A stretch of 64,000 nt of DNA, taken from positions 62,001 through 126,000 of the forward strand of contig JAFGCJ010000002.1 of the NCBI GenBank assembly GCA_016932785.1, written 5' to 3'. A program made the translations under genes and the position numbers. Shown here one piece after another: positions 1-8,655 of this stretch. The DNA is from Candidatus Dojkabacteria bacterium. Its GTDB lineage: Bacteria; Patescibacteria; Dojkabacteria; SC72; JAFGCJ01. The notes below the pieces were generated by a model, which saw only the letters and a program-made list of their open reading frames with translations, was not told where the DNA came from and did no database searches. The number at the start of each line of letters is the position of its first letter. Position 1 is the first letter of the stretch.

Positions 1-1
1 T

Positions 2-424
2 GTCGCAATAATGAAAAAATCCTGGGGGCTAACCCAGAAAATACTTAAGGGTGAGAAGACAATAGAAACTCGGTGGTATAGGAGAAGAGCTAGACCTTGG
101 GATTGTGTAAGCAAGGGAGATACTGTTTACTTTAAAGACTCAGGAGAGTCTGTTTCCGTAAAAGCGGTGGTTGCAGATGTTGAGCAATATGAGGATCTAG
201 ATGAGGAAAAAATTTCGGGACTTCTTGAAAGGTATGGTGAGCGTGATCTTGGCACGACTCACATTTCAGACGAGATAAAAGACTATGTTCGTCACAAGAG
301 ATATCTTGTTGTGATTCATCTTAAATCAGTGAGAAAAGTGAAGCCGTTTGATATTGATAAGAAGGGTTTCGGTATGATGTCGGCGTGGTTGTGTGTTGGA
401 GATATTGACTCGGTCAAAACTTGA
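2..424 (+). CDS. ASCH-domain protein, 5' partial
   Basis: Probable ASCH (PUA-like) domain protein. The segment GEKTIETRW near the N-terminus followed by KGDTVYFKDSG is the family signature. ASCH folds bind nucleic acids and are often tied to RNA metabolism; no specific substrate can be named. The first ATG is at base 11, but the frame stays open to the window edge (codons for V-A-I precede it). Relatives usually begin a few residues before the equivalent of this methionine, so I treat the gene as truncated by the window. It converges with the ATP-grasp gene, with 9 bases between the stop codons. Confidence 0.6.
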   Translation, partial: VAIMKKSWGLTQKILKGEKTIETRWYRRRARPWDCVSKGDTVYFKDSGESVSVKAVVADVEQYEDLDEEKISGLLERYGERDLGTTHISDEIKDYVRHKRYLVVIHLKSVRKVKPFDIDKKGFGMMSAWLCVGDIDSVKT

Positions 425-433
425 GTGTGGATC

Positions 434-1291
434 TTATGATTTGAACTTTTGGGTTAGCTCTTTCATGAATTTGACAACAGCCTTTACCTCGTCTGTACCT
501 TTTGTAATTCCCGGATATCTGTTTACCTCTAGTAGATAAGGTCTCTTTCGATTTTTATCAACAACTATATCGGATCTACACCAATTGAGATTAAGAGCCG
601 TTGCTGCCTTCACTGCAATTTCCTTTACATTGTCTGGACATTCTTTAACGTCAACAAAGACTTCTTTGGCTCCATTACATGCATTATTTCTAAATTCGCC
701 TTTCTTTGGAAAGCTTTTCTCAGCTGCGACAACTTTTCCTCTTGATACAAGGACTCCCCAATCGTATTCATTAGGAATATATTGCTGGAACATGAATTTA
801 TGGCCTTCTGGAAGTTCAAGTGTTGCTTTTTCTAGCTCTTTTCTGTTATGTACTAAATGCGAGTTTCTACCCCTGCAGCCCATGGTGTCCTTAATCACCA
901 TCGGATATCCGCAGGTTTCTTCTGCCTCGTCTAGATATTTCTTTGGAATTGTCGAATTTCTAAAAAATGTATTTGGTGAAGGAATGTTGTTTAAGCTAAA
1001 AACCATGTGATCAACTATTTTGGAGCCGGCTCGTTTTACTTTTGTGTGAGGTATAGAATTTCTTTCTAGATATAAATGGAGGGCGTAAGCAAGATCCTGA
1101 GTTGTCCAGTATGACGATATCCATGCAAGGTCATAGTTTTTGCAGTCCATATCCTTATACAGGACCTTAGGGCCATTTTCTGTGAATATAAAGCGTAGAT
1201 TATGTGAATATGTTTTATCAAAAACAATATCCTCAAAATGTTTCTCCACCAAATCGAAGTTTTCAATTGACGGTGAGATCAATACCCGCAT
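434..1291 (-). CDS. RimK-like ATP-grasp ligase
   Basis: ATP-grasp carboxylate-amine ligase, cytoplasmic. Such enzymes activate a carboxylate as acyl-phosphate and join it to an amine. Visible parts: the ATP-lid region MVIKDTMGCRGRNSHLV near residue 130, the strand FQQYIPNEYDWGVLVSRGKVV near 170, and the Mg-binding end RSDIVVD...YLLEVNRYPG near 240-260 with the E-x-N pair. The frame could start one codon earlier at a TTG, but the ATG at 1291 is preferred. Length (about 285 aa) fits RimK-type enzymes. It lies divergent from the carotenoid genes, with paired dyads between them. The substrate cannot be predicted. Confidence 0.7.
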   Translation of the reverse strand: MRVLISPSIENFDLVEKHFEDIVFDKTYSHNLRFIFTENGPKVLYKDMDCKNYDLAWISSYWTTQDLAYALHLYLERNSIPHTKVKRAGSKIVDHMVFSLNNIPSPNTFFRNSTIPKKYLDEAEETCGYPMVIKDTMGCRGRNSHLVHNRKELEKATLELPEGHKFMFQQYIPNEYDWGVLVSRGKVVAAEKSFPKKGEFRNNACNGAKEVFVDVKECPDNVKEIAVKAATALNLNWCRSDIVVDKNRKRPYLLEVNRYPGITKGTDEVKAVVKFMKELTQKFKS

Positions 1292-1342
1292 CAAGGTCTT
1301 CCTTTTAACGTTAGTTTTATGCTGTTTTACTTTTGTGGTTTT

Positions 1343-1389
1343 GTGCCAAAAGTGGCACGGAAAGAGAACAGGGGTTGAGTGTGTTCTCT
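1343..1389. promoter_or_regulatory. Two inverted repeats between divergent genes
   Basis: Dyad 1 is GTGCCA-AAAG-TGGCAC at 1343-1358. Dyad 2 is AGAGAACA-N11-TGTTCTCT at 1363-1389. Both are perfect and lie between the ATP-grasp gene and the carotenoid genes. They could be operators or weak terminators; neither has a clean T-tract. Confidence 0.4.
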
Positions 1390-1486
1390 TATTAACAACA
1401 TTATTATAGGATAATTATACAGTAATTGAGAATCTATGTAAAATGTTCAATTTAACACAAGACGTATTTACTGGTATTATTTTTTT

Positions 1487-1492
1487 TATAAT
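1487..1492 (+). promoter_or_regulatory. -10 box for crtI-like gene
   Basis: Perfect TATAAT, ending 16 bases before the ATG at 1509. A transcript would have a leader of about 10 bases and no SD. No convincing -35 is seen. The same geometry recurs before other genes here. Confidence 0.5.
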
Positions 1493-1508
1493 CTTAAATT
1501 TTTTTGCT

Positions 1509-2978
1509 ATGAAGAAGGTTGTTATTATTGGAGCAGGCCTTGCTGGTCTTGCCACCTCTGCCCTATTAGGTAAAAAGGGATATAGTGTTACTGTTATTGA
1601 GAAGAATGAACAGCCTGGCGGTCGTGCGCGGAAAGAATTGGATAACAGTTTTCTTTATGACATTGGTCCGTCATGGTACATGATGCCTGAAGTCTTTGAT
1701 AGATATTTTGAACTTTTTGGCAAAAAGACAAGCGACTTCTATAAATTGATCCGTCTTGATCCTTCCTATCGTATTTTCTTTTCTGATTCTGAGTTTTATG
1801 ACATAAGAGCAAGGGTTGAGGATAATAAAGATGTATTTAATAAGCTCGAAAAGGACGGATACAATAAGTTCCTAAAGTATCTTGAAAAGTCAAAGTTCAT
1901 TTATGAAAGTTCACTTGAGCATCTTGTGTATAAAGATTATGATGATCTTGGAGATATTCTGGATCCAAAGATTTTGGCGATAGTTCCTAAGCTTTCTCTT
2001 TTAAGTACAGTGCACAAAGAGGTCTCAAGGTATGTTGAAGATCCTCGTTTACAGAAATTGCTTGAATTTACTACAGTGTTCCTTGGGGCTTCACCTTATG
2101 AGGCCTCCGGACTGTATAGTCTTATTTCACATGCTGATTTCAATCTTGGAATTTGGTATCCGGATGGAGGTATTTGGAAGGTTGCTGATGCATTGTATAG
2201 GCTTGCACAAGATAATAATGTTGAATTTAGATTTAATGAACCGGTCACGGCTATATCTGTCAGCAATGGTAGTGCTGTTTCTGTTAAAACTGACCAAGAT
2301 TCATACGATGCGGACATTGTTGTAAGTGGGGCGGATTATCCTCATACAGAGCTTGATCTTTTGCCTGAGGTATATCGAACATATGGAAAGAAATATTGGG
2401 AAAAGAGAAAACTATCTCCATCTTGTTTCAATATTTTTCTTGGTGTTGGAAAGAAAATAGAGAAACTAAGGCATCATAATCTCTATCTTGATCCAAATTG
2501 GGATCAGCACTTTGCAGATGTGCGTGATAATCCTAGATGGCCTGATAATCCATCCTACTATGTCTGTGCAACTTCGAAAACAGATAAAACTGTTGCACCG
2601 GATGGGTGTGAGAATCTGTTCTTTCTTGTGCCTGTAGCCCCCGGGCTCGATGATACTGACGAAGTTAGGGACCATATGTATCAAAGGACTATTGCCCACT
2701 TTGAAGAGCTAGTTGGACAAAAGGTAAGCGATTCAATTCGTAGTAAAATGATATTTGCTCAGAGAGAATTTAGAAGCTATTACAATTCGTACAAGGGAAC
2801 TGCTTTTGGCTTAGCACATACCCTGCTCCAGACGGCCATCTTCAGACCGAGAGTGAAAAGTAAGAAAGTTAAGAATCTGTACTATACGGGACAGTTTACT
2901 CAGCCGGGCGTTGGGATGCCTATTGCCTTAATATCAGCTGAGATCGTTGCTAACAAAATATTGAAGGAACAAAAGTAG
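1509..2978 (+). CDS. CrtI-type phytoene desaturase-like oxidoreductase
   Basis: FAD-dependent carotenoid desaturase/isomerase family, 489 aa. The N-terminal dinucleotide fold reads KKVVIIGAGLAGLA with G-A-G-L-A-G at residues 8-13, then the acidic ribose contact in VIEKNEQPGGRA. The C-terminal FAD segment is YYTGQFTQPGVGMPIALISA, typical of CrtI. Known members introduce double bonds into phytoene at the membrane. The frame is open 22 codons upstream, but those would encode a hydrophobic run before the Rossmann strand, so I start at the ATG at 1509. Four bases after its stop comes the lycopene-cyclase-domain gene, implying an operon. CrtN- or CrtO-like activity cannot be excluded. Confidence 0.8.
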   Translation: MKKVVIIGAGLAGLATSALLGKKGYSVTVIEKNEQPGGRARKELDNSFLYDIGPSWYMMPEVFDRYFELFGKKTSDFYKLIRLDPSYRIFFSDSEFYDIRARVEDNKDVFNKLEKDGYNKFLKYLEKSKFIYESSLEHLVYKDYDDLGDILDPKILAIVPKLSLLSTVHKEVSRYVEDPRLQKLLEFTTVFLGASPYEASGLYSLISHADFNLGIWYPDGGIWKVADALYRLAQDNNVEFRFNEPVTAISVSNGSAVSVKTDQDSYDADIVVSGADYPHTELDLLPEVYRTYGKKYWEKRKLSPSCFNIFLGVGKKIEKLRHHNLYLDPNWDQHFADVRDNPRWPDNPSYYVCATSKTDKTVAPDGCENLFFLVPVAPGLDDTDEVRDHMYQRTIAHFEELVGQKVSDSIRSKMIFAQREFRSYYNSYKGTAFGLAHTLLQTAIFRPRVKSKKVKNLYYTGQFTQPGVGMPIALISAEIVANKILKEQK

Positions 2979-2982
2979 AACT

Positions 2983-3654
2983 ATGAGCACATACCTATTA
3001 ATAAATATTGCTATTATTATATTTCCTTTGATTTTTACTGTTTTTGATAGGAAGAGAATACGCTTTGTTGATAAGCTGCCGGCTCTTTTGGTATCCATTG
3101 GAGTTGTGGGGTCAATTTTCGTTATCTGGGACATAATTGCTACCAATAGAGGTCATTGGGCCTTCAATCCGGATCATGTGGGGGAATTTCATTTGTTTTC
3201 GATTCCTCTAGAGGAGGTTTTGTTCTTCATTACTGTGCCGTTTTCATGTCTTTTCACCTATGAATCAATCAGGTACTTTGTAAAAGAATCCAGGAATTTT
3301 GTTTTGGGAAAATATCTGGTGCTGGTGTTTTGTATTGTCGCAGCTGCTTCAGCGGTCGTTTTTCATGGAGAGTATACCGTAGTCGTATCGGTAGTCTCTA
3401 TTCTAACATTTGGAACTATTTATCTTGTAGAACGAGATTTTTTTGACAGTAAAATTTACTGGCTATTTGTGATGGTAACCTTTGGCCTATTTTTCATTTT
3501 TAATTACTTCTTAACGTCCATTCCCATTGTTACCTATGGGAATGAAATTATAGGATTGAGGATTACGACAATCCCTGTAGAAGATTTTGCTTATAATTGG
3601 GCAATGCTTTCTGCTTATCTTTTTGTCTACTTGAAAACGAAGAGCCTGTTATGA
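2983..3654 (+). CDS. Lycopene cyclase domain membrane protein
   Basis: Integral membrane protein of 223 aa with about six to seven hydrophobic segments and two copies of the lycopene-cyclase-domain motif: IPLEEVLFF near residues 74-82 and TIPVEDFAYNW near 195-205. This matches fused CrtYc/CrtYd-type cyclases (heterodimeric in actinobacteria, fused in some other bacteria and fungi), which close the ends of lycopene into beta-rings. The second motif has E-D rather than E-E. The 4-base gap from the desaturase and the matching pathway support a real carotenoid role. Some members of this family in other lineages do different ring chemistry, so the product is not certain. Confidence 0.75.
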   Translation: MSTYLLINIAIIIFPLIFTVFDRKRIRFVDKLPALLVSIGVVGSIFVIWDIIATNRGHWAFNPDHVGEFHLFSIPLEEVLFFITVPFSCLFTYESIRYFVKESRNFVLGKYLVLVFCIVAAASAVVFHGEYTVVVSVVSILTFGTIYLVERDFFDSKIYWLFVMVTFGLFFIFNYFLTSIPIVTYGNEIIGLRITTIPVEDFAYNWAMLSAYLFVYLKTKSLL

Positions 3655-3669
3655 GATTATTGTCTCCTA

Positions 3670-4134
3670 ATGGATAATCAGGTATTCCTTTTCCCTCAGA
3701 CTATCAGTTCTATTAAGAAAAGGATCAAAGATTTAAAGAAGGATTTCGAATTAGAGGATGGACAAGATCCAACAGGAAGCAATACAAGACTTCTTGACCC
3801 TGGCAGGGTTTCGTTATTTGAGGAAATTTCGCAGCTTGATTCTTTAGTAAACACTGTAAAGGTCCTCCCTACTCCCAAGCAGAATGACAAAGCCCAAAAA
3901 GGACATTTTATTGAGGTTGAGGATTCTGCAGGAAGAGAACTCCAATTCCATTTATGTTCCGAGTACGATGTTAAGTATCACTCCGGTTTCTCAGGAATTT
4001 CTGGAAGACTGCTATCTGCGGATAGTCCTTTAGGCGGGATATTTATTGGGAAAAAAGTAGATGAAAATATTAAATACGGGCAACAGGTTTTCAGAATAAA
4101 GAAAATCCGAGTGTCAAAGTATTTTGAGATCTAG
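3670..4134 (+). CDS. GreA/GreB-like transcription factor
   Basis: 154 aa, the size of GreA. The C-terminal half fits the FKBP-like Gre domain: SGRLLSADSPLGGIFIGKKVDENI echoes the canonical ISPxSPLGxALLGKKxGD. The N-terminal half can form two helices separated by ELEDGQDPTGSNTRLLDP, where GreA has its conserved acidic hairpin tip; the usual ENAEY block is absent. It may bind RNA polymerase through the secondary channel without ordinary cleavage stimulation, as Gfh1/Rnk-type proteins do. It sits 15 bases after the lycopene cyclase gene, so cotranscription is possible, though the functions look unrelated. Confidence 0.6.
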   Translation: MDNQVFLFPQTISSIKKRIKDLKKDFELEDGQDPTGSNTRLLDPGRVSLFEEISQLDSLVNTVKVLPTPKQNDKAQKGHFIEVEDSAGRELQFHLCSEYDVKYHSGFSGISGRLLSADSPLGGIFIGKKVDENIKYGQQVFRIKKIRVSKYFEI

Positions 4135-4138
4135 ATTT

Positions 4139-4783
4139 TCATACAATCATTGAAACGATATTGTTGAGAGAATGAGCAACAATTGGTGACCACATAGATT
4201 CTGTTTTCCTATATAGATATCCCCAGATTAGACTCACAAGAAAAATTGAGCCTGCTGCTTCCAATGAAATTCCGTCTCCCCAAATCAGCCATCCAGGAAA
4301 GTGAATTCCAACGAATAAGATAGAGGTTATGAGATTTGCGTAGAAGAAGTTCATATTGTCGCCAAGCTTTCTTAGGATTAAACCTCTGAATACAACCTCT
4401 TCGATTAGTGGTGCAGCGATAGCAACAGATAGTAATCCTCTGAAGTTGAGATTAAAATTGAGCATTGAATTAGTGAGGATTATGTTGTAGATCATATTTA
4501 GGACGAGGAGTGCTACTCCCAGGGCAACAGCATAGAGAATCCCCTTTCTGTTTTCTTTGAACTTCAGTAAATCTAGTATTTTTTCCTTGTAGACATACCT
4601 GAAATATATAAACGAAAATCCTATCCAGAAAATAAATTTAAGAGCGATGCTCAGAAGAGTTTTGAAATAGCCGGTAAATTGCATGTCTAAGTGAATGTAG
4701 ATATATTGGCGTATGATCCATAGAATAAAAAAGACTATGATAAATATTGAGGTTTTGAGTAGTTCCTTTGCTTTGTTCTTCAC
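4139..4783 (-). CDS. CPBP family intramembrane metalloprotease
   Basis: Membrane protein of 214 aa with about six to seven hydrophobic segments. CPBP (CAAX protease/bacteriocin-processing, Abi) motifs are present in order: motif 1 APLIEEVVFRG near residues 124-134 (E128, E129, R133), motif 2 LFVGIHFPGW with H161, and motif 3 SPIVAHSLNN near the C-terminus. Known members are glutamate-type intramembrane proteases that process prenylated proteins or bacteriocins; the substrate here is unknown. Its start overlaps the stop of the GNAT gene by four bases (ATGA), so the two are translationally coupled. The stop is 4 bases from the convergent Gre-like gene. Confidence 0.8.
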   Translation of the reverse strand: MKNKAKELLKTSIFIIVFFILWIIRQYIYIHLDMQFTGYFKTLLSIALKFIFWIGFSFIYFRYVYKEKILDLLKFKENRKGILYAVALGVALLVLNMIYNIILTNSMLNFNLNFRGLLSVAIAAPLIEEVVFRGLILRKLGDNMNFFYANLITSILFVGIHFPGWLIWGDGISLEAAGSIFLVSLIWGYLYRKTESMWSPIVAHSLNNIVSMIV

Positions 4784-5259
4784 TGGGATAGGTCCTTATA
4801 GTATATGAGTTTTGCAACATTATTGTTGTAATAGTGCGGGATAAGACCTACTCTTTTATATCCTTGGTTTTTGTAGAACTTTCTCGTGTTTTTAGTGAGC
4901 TTATCATCGTGGGAGACGGTTTCAATATATAGTCTAGGTGATGAAGATCTACGGATTTGATTCTCGATGTATTTTAACAATGATGTGCCAATGCCCTTAC
5001 CTTGATGATATTTATCTACGGCAAACCAACTTAGAAACCAGATAGTTTTTGTGTCCCATGGTTGTGCATAGCTTATAAATCCCAGAATCTTGTTATTATC
5101 CATGGCAACGTATTTTTTGTAGTCAAGTTCCGATTTTTCCGAGAGTCTTTTCTCTATTACCTCGAGGTCTTCTTTCGAAAACATTTCTGGCGACTGTTTA
5201 AATATCTTTCGAATTGCTCTTTTCTTCTGGGGAGTTGGTTTGTATTCAATTATTTTCAT
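4780..5259 (-). CDS. GNAT family N-acetyltransferase
   Basis: Single-domain GNAT of 159 aa. The acetyl-CoA pyrophosphate loop is seen in VDKYHQGKGIGTSLLKYIE (Q-x-x-G-x-G), preceded by strand WFLSWFAV and followed by RLYIETVS and FYKNQGYKRVG near the C-terminus. It transfers an acetyl group to an amine; the substrate is not predictable. It overlaps the downstream CPBP protease gene by four bases, so they form a two-gene operon. No SD is visible before the ATG. Confidence 0.75.
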   Translation of the reverse strand: MKIIEYKPTPQKKRAIRKIFKQSPEMFSKEDLEVIEKRLSEKSELDYKKYVAMDNNKILGFISYAQPWDTKTIWFLSWFAVDKYHQGKGIGTSLLKYIENQIRRSSSPRLYIETVSHDDKLTKNTRKFYKNQGYKRVGLIPHYYNNNVAKLIYYKDLSQ

Positions 5260-5600
5260 TTAGATGTGAATAACAAGTTTATACATAAATAATATAGATA
5301 ACGGTTGTAAACTGCAAAGAACCTCTTTTAGTAGGACAGTTACTTGCTGGCCATTGTTATGAGTTAAATAGATCGATATAATAGCCTCATAGAAATGAAC
5401 TAGAAGATTATCGAAGGAAGACGAATCAATCTTTATTCTTTGTTGTTAATTTCTTTGGTTTGCCTTTCCCCGATGAGTCTCTCCGTAGATTGGCTACGGT
5501 GTAAAAACAGGTATTTTCCTGTGGACTTTCGGAGGTTGTGCCTCGTGGCACAGCTCTTTTAAAAACCAAGGGGTATATAAAAATGAAGGGAGAAAGTGAG
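5260..5600 (+). other. Non-coding stretch with three successive hairpins
   Basis: No convincing gene. Three short perfect hairpins follow each other: CCGTAG-N5-CTACGG (5483-5499), ACAGG-N6-CCTGT (5507-5522) and TGTGCC-N4-GGCACA (5537-5552). The last is followed by GCTCTTTT, so it could end a transcript or belong to the leader of the lipoprotein gene. The frame from a GTG at 5538 runs into that gene but looks like read-through of the hairpin, not coding. Confidence 0.4.
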
Positions 5601-6815
5601 ATGAATAGAAGGCTATTGGTAATCGTTGTGGTGATCGGCTTGGTGATATTGTCGTTGATATTCGGTGCTTGTGTCTTTCCTTTCCTACCGGCGCCATGGA
5701 GCGAGTATTCCGTTATATACGGTGACTCGTTTGACTATAAGGTCACAGATATCATTACTGAGACGAATGTAATCGTAGTCGATACACTTCCTGAGGGCTA
5801 TGCAGGTCCTGAGGATTTCGCGTTCGATTTTGAGCGCGGAATAGGATGTACGGGCACTGAGACAGAAGCAGAAGGCGAGAACGGAGTTCTCTGGTGTTAC
5901 CAGGGAGGAGAACGCTATAAAATAGAGGACAATGAGTTTTCGCGTTTAACAGGGATGGCGTTTCTCCCGGGTGAGAGGATTGTTGCTGCCGACTTTTTGA
6001 CCGGGACCCTCCTGATAGATATCAGTGAAGGTTTGTCGGTTAAGCCTCGCGTTAGTCACTTGGACTATGAGGTTGGAGTTGACGGCATCGCTGTTAGTCC
6101 TGATGGCAAGAAGGTTTTCGTAACAGACGGAATTGAAGTGCAAATGGAGTGGAACGGAGCTCTGGGGAGCCAGCCACTCGTAATGGAAGGATTCTTCCAA
6201 CTTCGGATGAATTCAGGATCCGTGTCATCCATTGACTTGGAAACTGGAGTTAAAAAGCCATTGATCGGAGAACTTTATTTTCCTGCCGGACTTGCTGTCG
6301 GCTCCAGTGGGGACAAGCTCCTTGTCCCGGAGATGTGGAAGTGTGGACTGCGAGAATTTGACCCTAGTACGAGTACTTTCGACAGAGTTCTCATCGAAGA
6401 TTCCCCGTTCCAAATCGATGGGGTGAGCGTTGGCCCCAACGGAGAAATAGTCGTGGCGTTTGTGGAGCCTCGTGAGGGATTTTTCGAGTTTCTTCAAGTC
6501 CGGCCAACCCTTCGAGCTTTACTTTGGCCGGCCTTCATGGACGTCATCATGTCCATGGATCAGGAACAGGCAGCGAGCGGGTTTCTGATTCTGTCAGAAG
6601 AAGGCAATTTAATTGCCTTCTATCGAGACACTGACGGGTCCGTGGCGGACCATATTTCGTCGGCATACTTGATTACCGCCGACGACTACAGAAGAATCTT
6701 CGATCCAGACTACAAAGGAACAGGCTGGATCGTGATCCTTGGAACAGTCAGCAAAGTCGATGGCAACAAAATCAAAGCAATTGCCATCGAGAACCTGGTC
6801 CCGGAACTAGACTGA
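5601..6815 (+). CDS. Lipoprotein with beta-propeller-like repeats
   Basis: Secreted lipoprotein of 404 aa. The N-terminus has two arginines, a long hydrophobic stretch and a lipobox-like SLIFGAC at about residue 24, fitting lipidation by the Lgt encoded at 24485-25312. The mature part has propeller-type repeats such as DGIAVSPDGKKVFVTDG, PAGLAVGSSGDKLLVPE and IDGVSVGPNGEIVVAF, so a strand-rich sensor or binding protein is likely. The start at 5601 is chosen for AAGGGAG with an 8-base spacer; in-frame starts at 5538 and 5583 are weaker. It is visibly GC-richer than its neighbours and has an SD, unlike most genes here, so it may be acquired. Ligand unknown. Confidence 0.65.
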   Translation: MNRRLLVIVVVIGLVILSLIFGACVFPFLPAPWSEYSVIYGDSFDYKVTDIITETNVIVVDTLPEGYAGPEDFAFDFERGIGCTGTETEAEGENGVLWCYQGGERYKIEDNEFSRLTGMAFLPGERIVAADFLTGTLLIDISEGLSVKPRVSHLDYEVGVDGIAVSPDGKKVFVTDGIEVQMEWNGALGSQPLVMEGFFQLRMNSGSVSSIDLETGVKKPLIGELYFPAGLAVGSSGDKLLVPEMWKCGLREFDPSTSTFDRVLIEDSPFQIDGVSVGPNGEIVVAFVEPREGFFEFLQVRPTLRALLWPAFMDVIMSMDQEQAASGFLILSEEGNLIAFYRDTDGSVADHISSAYLITADDYRRIFDPDYKGTGWIVILGTVSKVDGNKIKAIAIENLVPELD

Positions 6816-6897
6816 AAATTTCTGTCTTCACCTATACCTCATTCCCTCAAACTTGTACCCCTTGGTGAAGACCTCTCCATTTACAACCGATTTTCAG
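6812..6897. repeat. Nested inverted repeat after the lipoprotein gene
   Basis: Outer arms CTGAAAAT (6812-6819) and ATTTTCAG (6890-6897), inner arms GTCTTCACC (6824-6832) and GGTGAAGAC (6864-6872), all perfect. It starts at the stop codon. It lacks a T-tract, so it is not a standard terminator. It may protect the mRNA 3' end or mark a cassette edge. Confidence 0.55.
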
Positions 6898-6936
6898 TTA
6901 CGTTAAAATATGACAACAAAAGCTTGATAAGCGAGG

Positions 6937-8655
6937 ATGACGATTTTAAAAAATATTGTAAAACGGCTATATCCTGAGGCATACTCAAAGATATATGACT
7001 TTATAGACTCAGAACTTCAAAATTCTTCCATCAAGAACGATAATAAAGAATGGTATAAGGAGATGAATCTCTATGTTGTCTATCCAGATTCATTTTGTGA
7101 TGATAATAAATGTGACCTTTCTACCTTAGAAGGTAAAATACCCTACCTGAAAGATCTTGGATTCAATGCAATTCACGTACTTCCCTTTTTGAAATCCCCA
7201 ATGATAGATATGGGGTTTGACGTATCAAATTATTTGAGTGTGAGGTATGAGATCGGTGGGAATGAGGCATTTGATAAATTGATTGAGACTGCCCAACGGA
7301 ATAATATTAATATTTTCGCGGATATTATCCTTAACCATGTTTCGTACAGGCATGATTGGTTTCAAAAGGCTGTTTCGGGTGATCTTAAATATAGAGATTA
7401 TTTTGCTTGGAGTAAGACGAGACCGGAATTCATCAAGAAATTTAAGGATGAGGATGGCGTTTGGGCAAGATATCTGATCGACAATGAAGAGAGGGATATT
7501 TACGTTATTTTTCCCGAGCAGTGTGGAGAGATTCCCCATTGGTACAAAGCCGAAGATGGGAATTGGTATTACCATACTTTTTATCCTCACCAGATAGATA
7601 CAAACTGGAGCAATGCCGATGTCTTTCTTGAATATGCAAAAATACTTATGTATTGGGCAAGAAAAGGTGTTAGTTTCCGATTGGATGCGATACCTTTTAT
7701 CGGAAAAGATATAAAGAATGGCTTATTAAAAGACGATAACAGAACCCACCTCATTGTTACAGCGCTGAATATTATAGTTAAGACTGTGAATGAGCACTCG
7801 ATCTTTCTTGCTGAGGCGTGTGTTCCAAGTCAGGATCTTAAAAAGTATTTCGAAACTGATGGTATTGTTGAGTCGGAGTGTTGTTATAACTTTGATCTTT
7901 CTGTTGCTCTCTGGATTGCACTTCTGACAGGCGAGACCAGTAAAATCTGGGAGGTACTGAATAAGCATTTGGAAGACATACCGGACTTTGCTTGTTGGGT
8001 GAATTTTCTGAGAAATCATGACGAAGTATCGCTTGAAGAGGTAGAGCCGGAGATAAGAAAAGAACTCTATGAAAAGATGGCGAAGGGCGGATTAGGATTT
8101 CGAGATGGCTTTGGTGTTTCCGGGCGTACTGCATCTTTTCTTGATGGAAATCCAGCAAAGATTGTATGTGCATATTTTCTGCTTGATTCACTACCTGGGG
8201 TTCCTGCTGTTATTTATGGTGATGAGATTGGCAAGGAAAATGACTTTGATTACATGAAATTGATGACTCAGAAAAAGATTGAAACTTCTGGTGACAAAAA
8301 TATCAAGGACGACACAAGAGATATAAATCGTGGACAGATAAAGAATTCAGAACTTATGCAGCCGCACTCTCAGAAGATTTATTCAGATTTTTGCAAGGTA
8401 TTTAATGCACGGAACGAGTGTATAGATTTCTTCAATGTAAAACCGGAAAAGATTGAAACAAAAAAGGGAGTTTTTTCCTGCATATATAAGGTCGAAAATA
8501 AAGAGCTCGTCGTACTGGTAAATCTAAATGATTATCCATTAGAACTTGAAGTCAATAATGGTTTGCACCTGAAAGCATCAATTAATGGGGCGACTTATCA
8601 AAAAGGTGTGGTTCAACTATCACAGTATGGCGGTATCTGGTTGAGTAATTCCTGA
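6937..8655 (+). CDS. GH13 alpha-amylase family enzyme
   Basis: Cytoplasmic (no signal peptide) glycoside hydrolase/transglycosylase of family GH13, 572 aa. The four family regions are intact: DIILNHVS (129-136), GVSFRLDAI with nucleophile D250, FLAEACV with acid/base E293, and FLRNHDEV with H361 and D362. A C-terminal beta domain follows the (beta/alpha)8 barrel. The overall pattern is closest to the trehalose synthase/oligo-1,6-glucosidase/sucrose phosphorylase-like side of the family; the exact specificity is unresolved. It may mobilise or interconvert stored alpha-glucans or trehalose. The 3' end overlaps the convergent MBL gene by 36 bases. Confidence 0.8.
   Translation: MTILKNIVKRLYPEAYSKIYDFIDSELQNSSIKNDNKEWYKEMNLYVVYPDSFCDDNKCDLSTLEGKIPYLKDLGFNAIHVLPFLKSPMIDMGFDVSNYLSVRYEIGGNEAFDKLIETAQRNNINIFADIILNHVSYRHDWFQKAVSGDLKYRDYFAWSKTRPEFIKKFKDEDGVWARYLIDNEERDIYVIFPEQCGEIPHWYKAEDGNWYYHTFYPHQIDTNWSNADVFLEYAKILMYWARKGVSFRLDAIPFIGKDIKNGLLKDDNRTHLIVTALNIIVKTVNEHSIFLAEACVPSQDLKKYFETDGIVESECCYNFDLSVALWIALLTGETSKIWEVLNKHLEDIPDFACWVNFLRNHDEVSLEEVEPEIRKELYEKMAKGGLGFRDGFGVSGRTASFLDGNPAKIVCAYFLLDSLPGVPAVIYGDEIGKENDFDYMKLMTQKKIETSGDKNIKDDTRDINRGQIKNSELMQPHSQKIYSDFCKVFNARNECIDFFNVKPEKIETKKGVFSCIYKVENKELVVLVNLNDYPLELEVNNGLHLKASINGATYQKGVVQLSQYGGIWLSNS

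Noticed and set aside
585..1010. 141-aa frame opposite the ATP-grasp gene
   Set aside because: It is the antisense shadow of a gene with clear family motifs and has no domain signature of its own.
6812..6897. Integron attC site after the lipoprotein gene
   Set aside because: The nested repeat lacks the GTTRRRY/RYYYAAC core pair, and no integrase gene is in the window.
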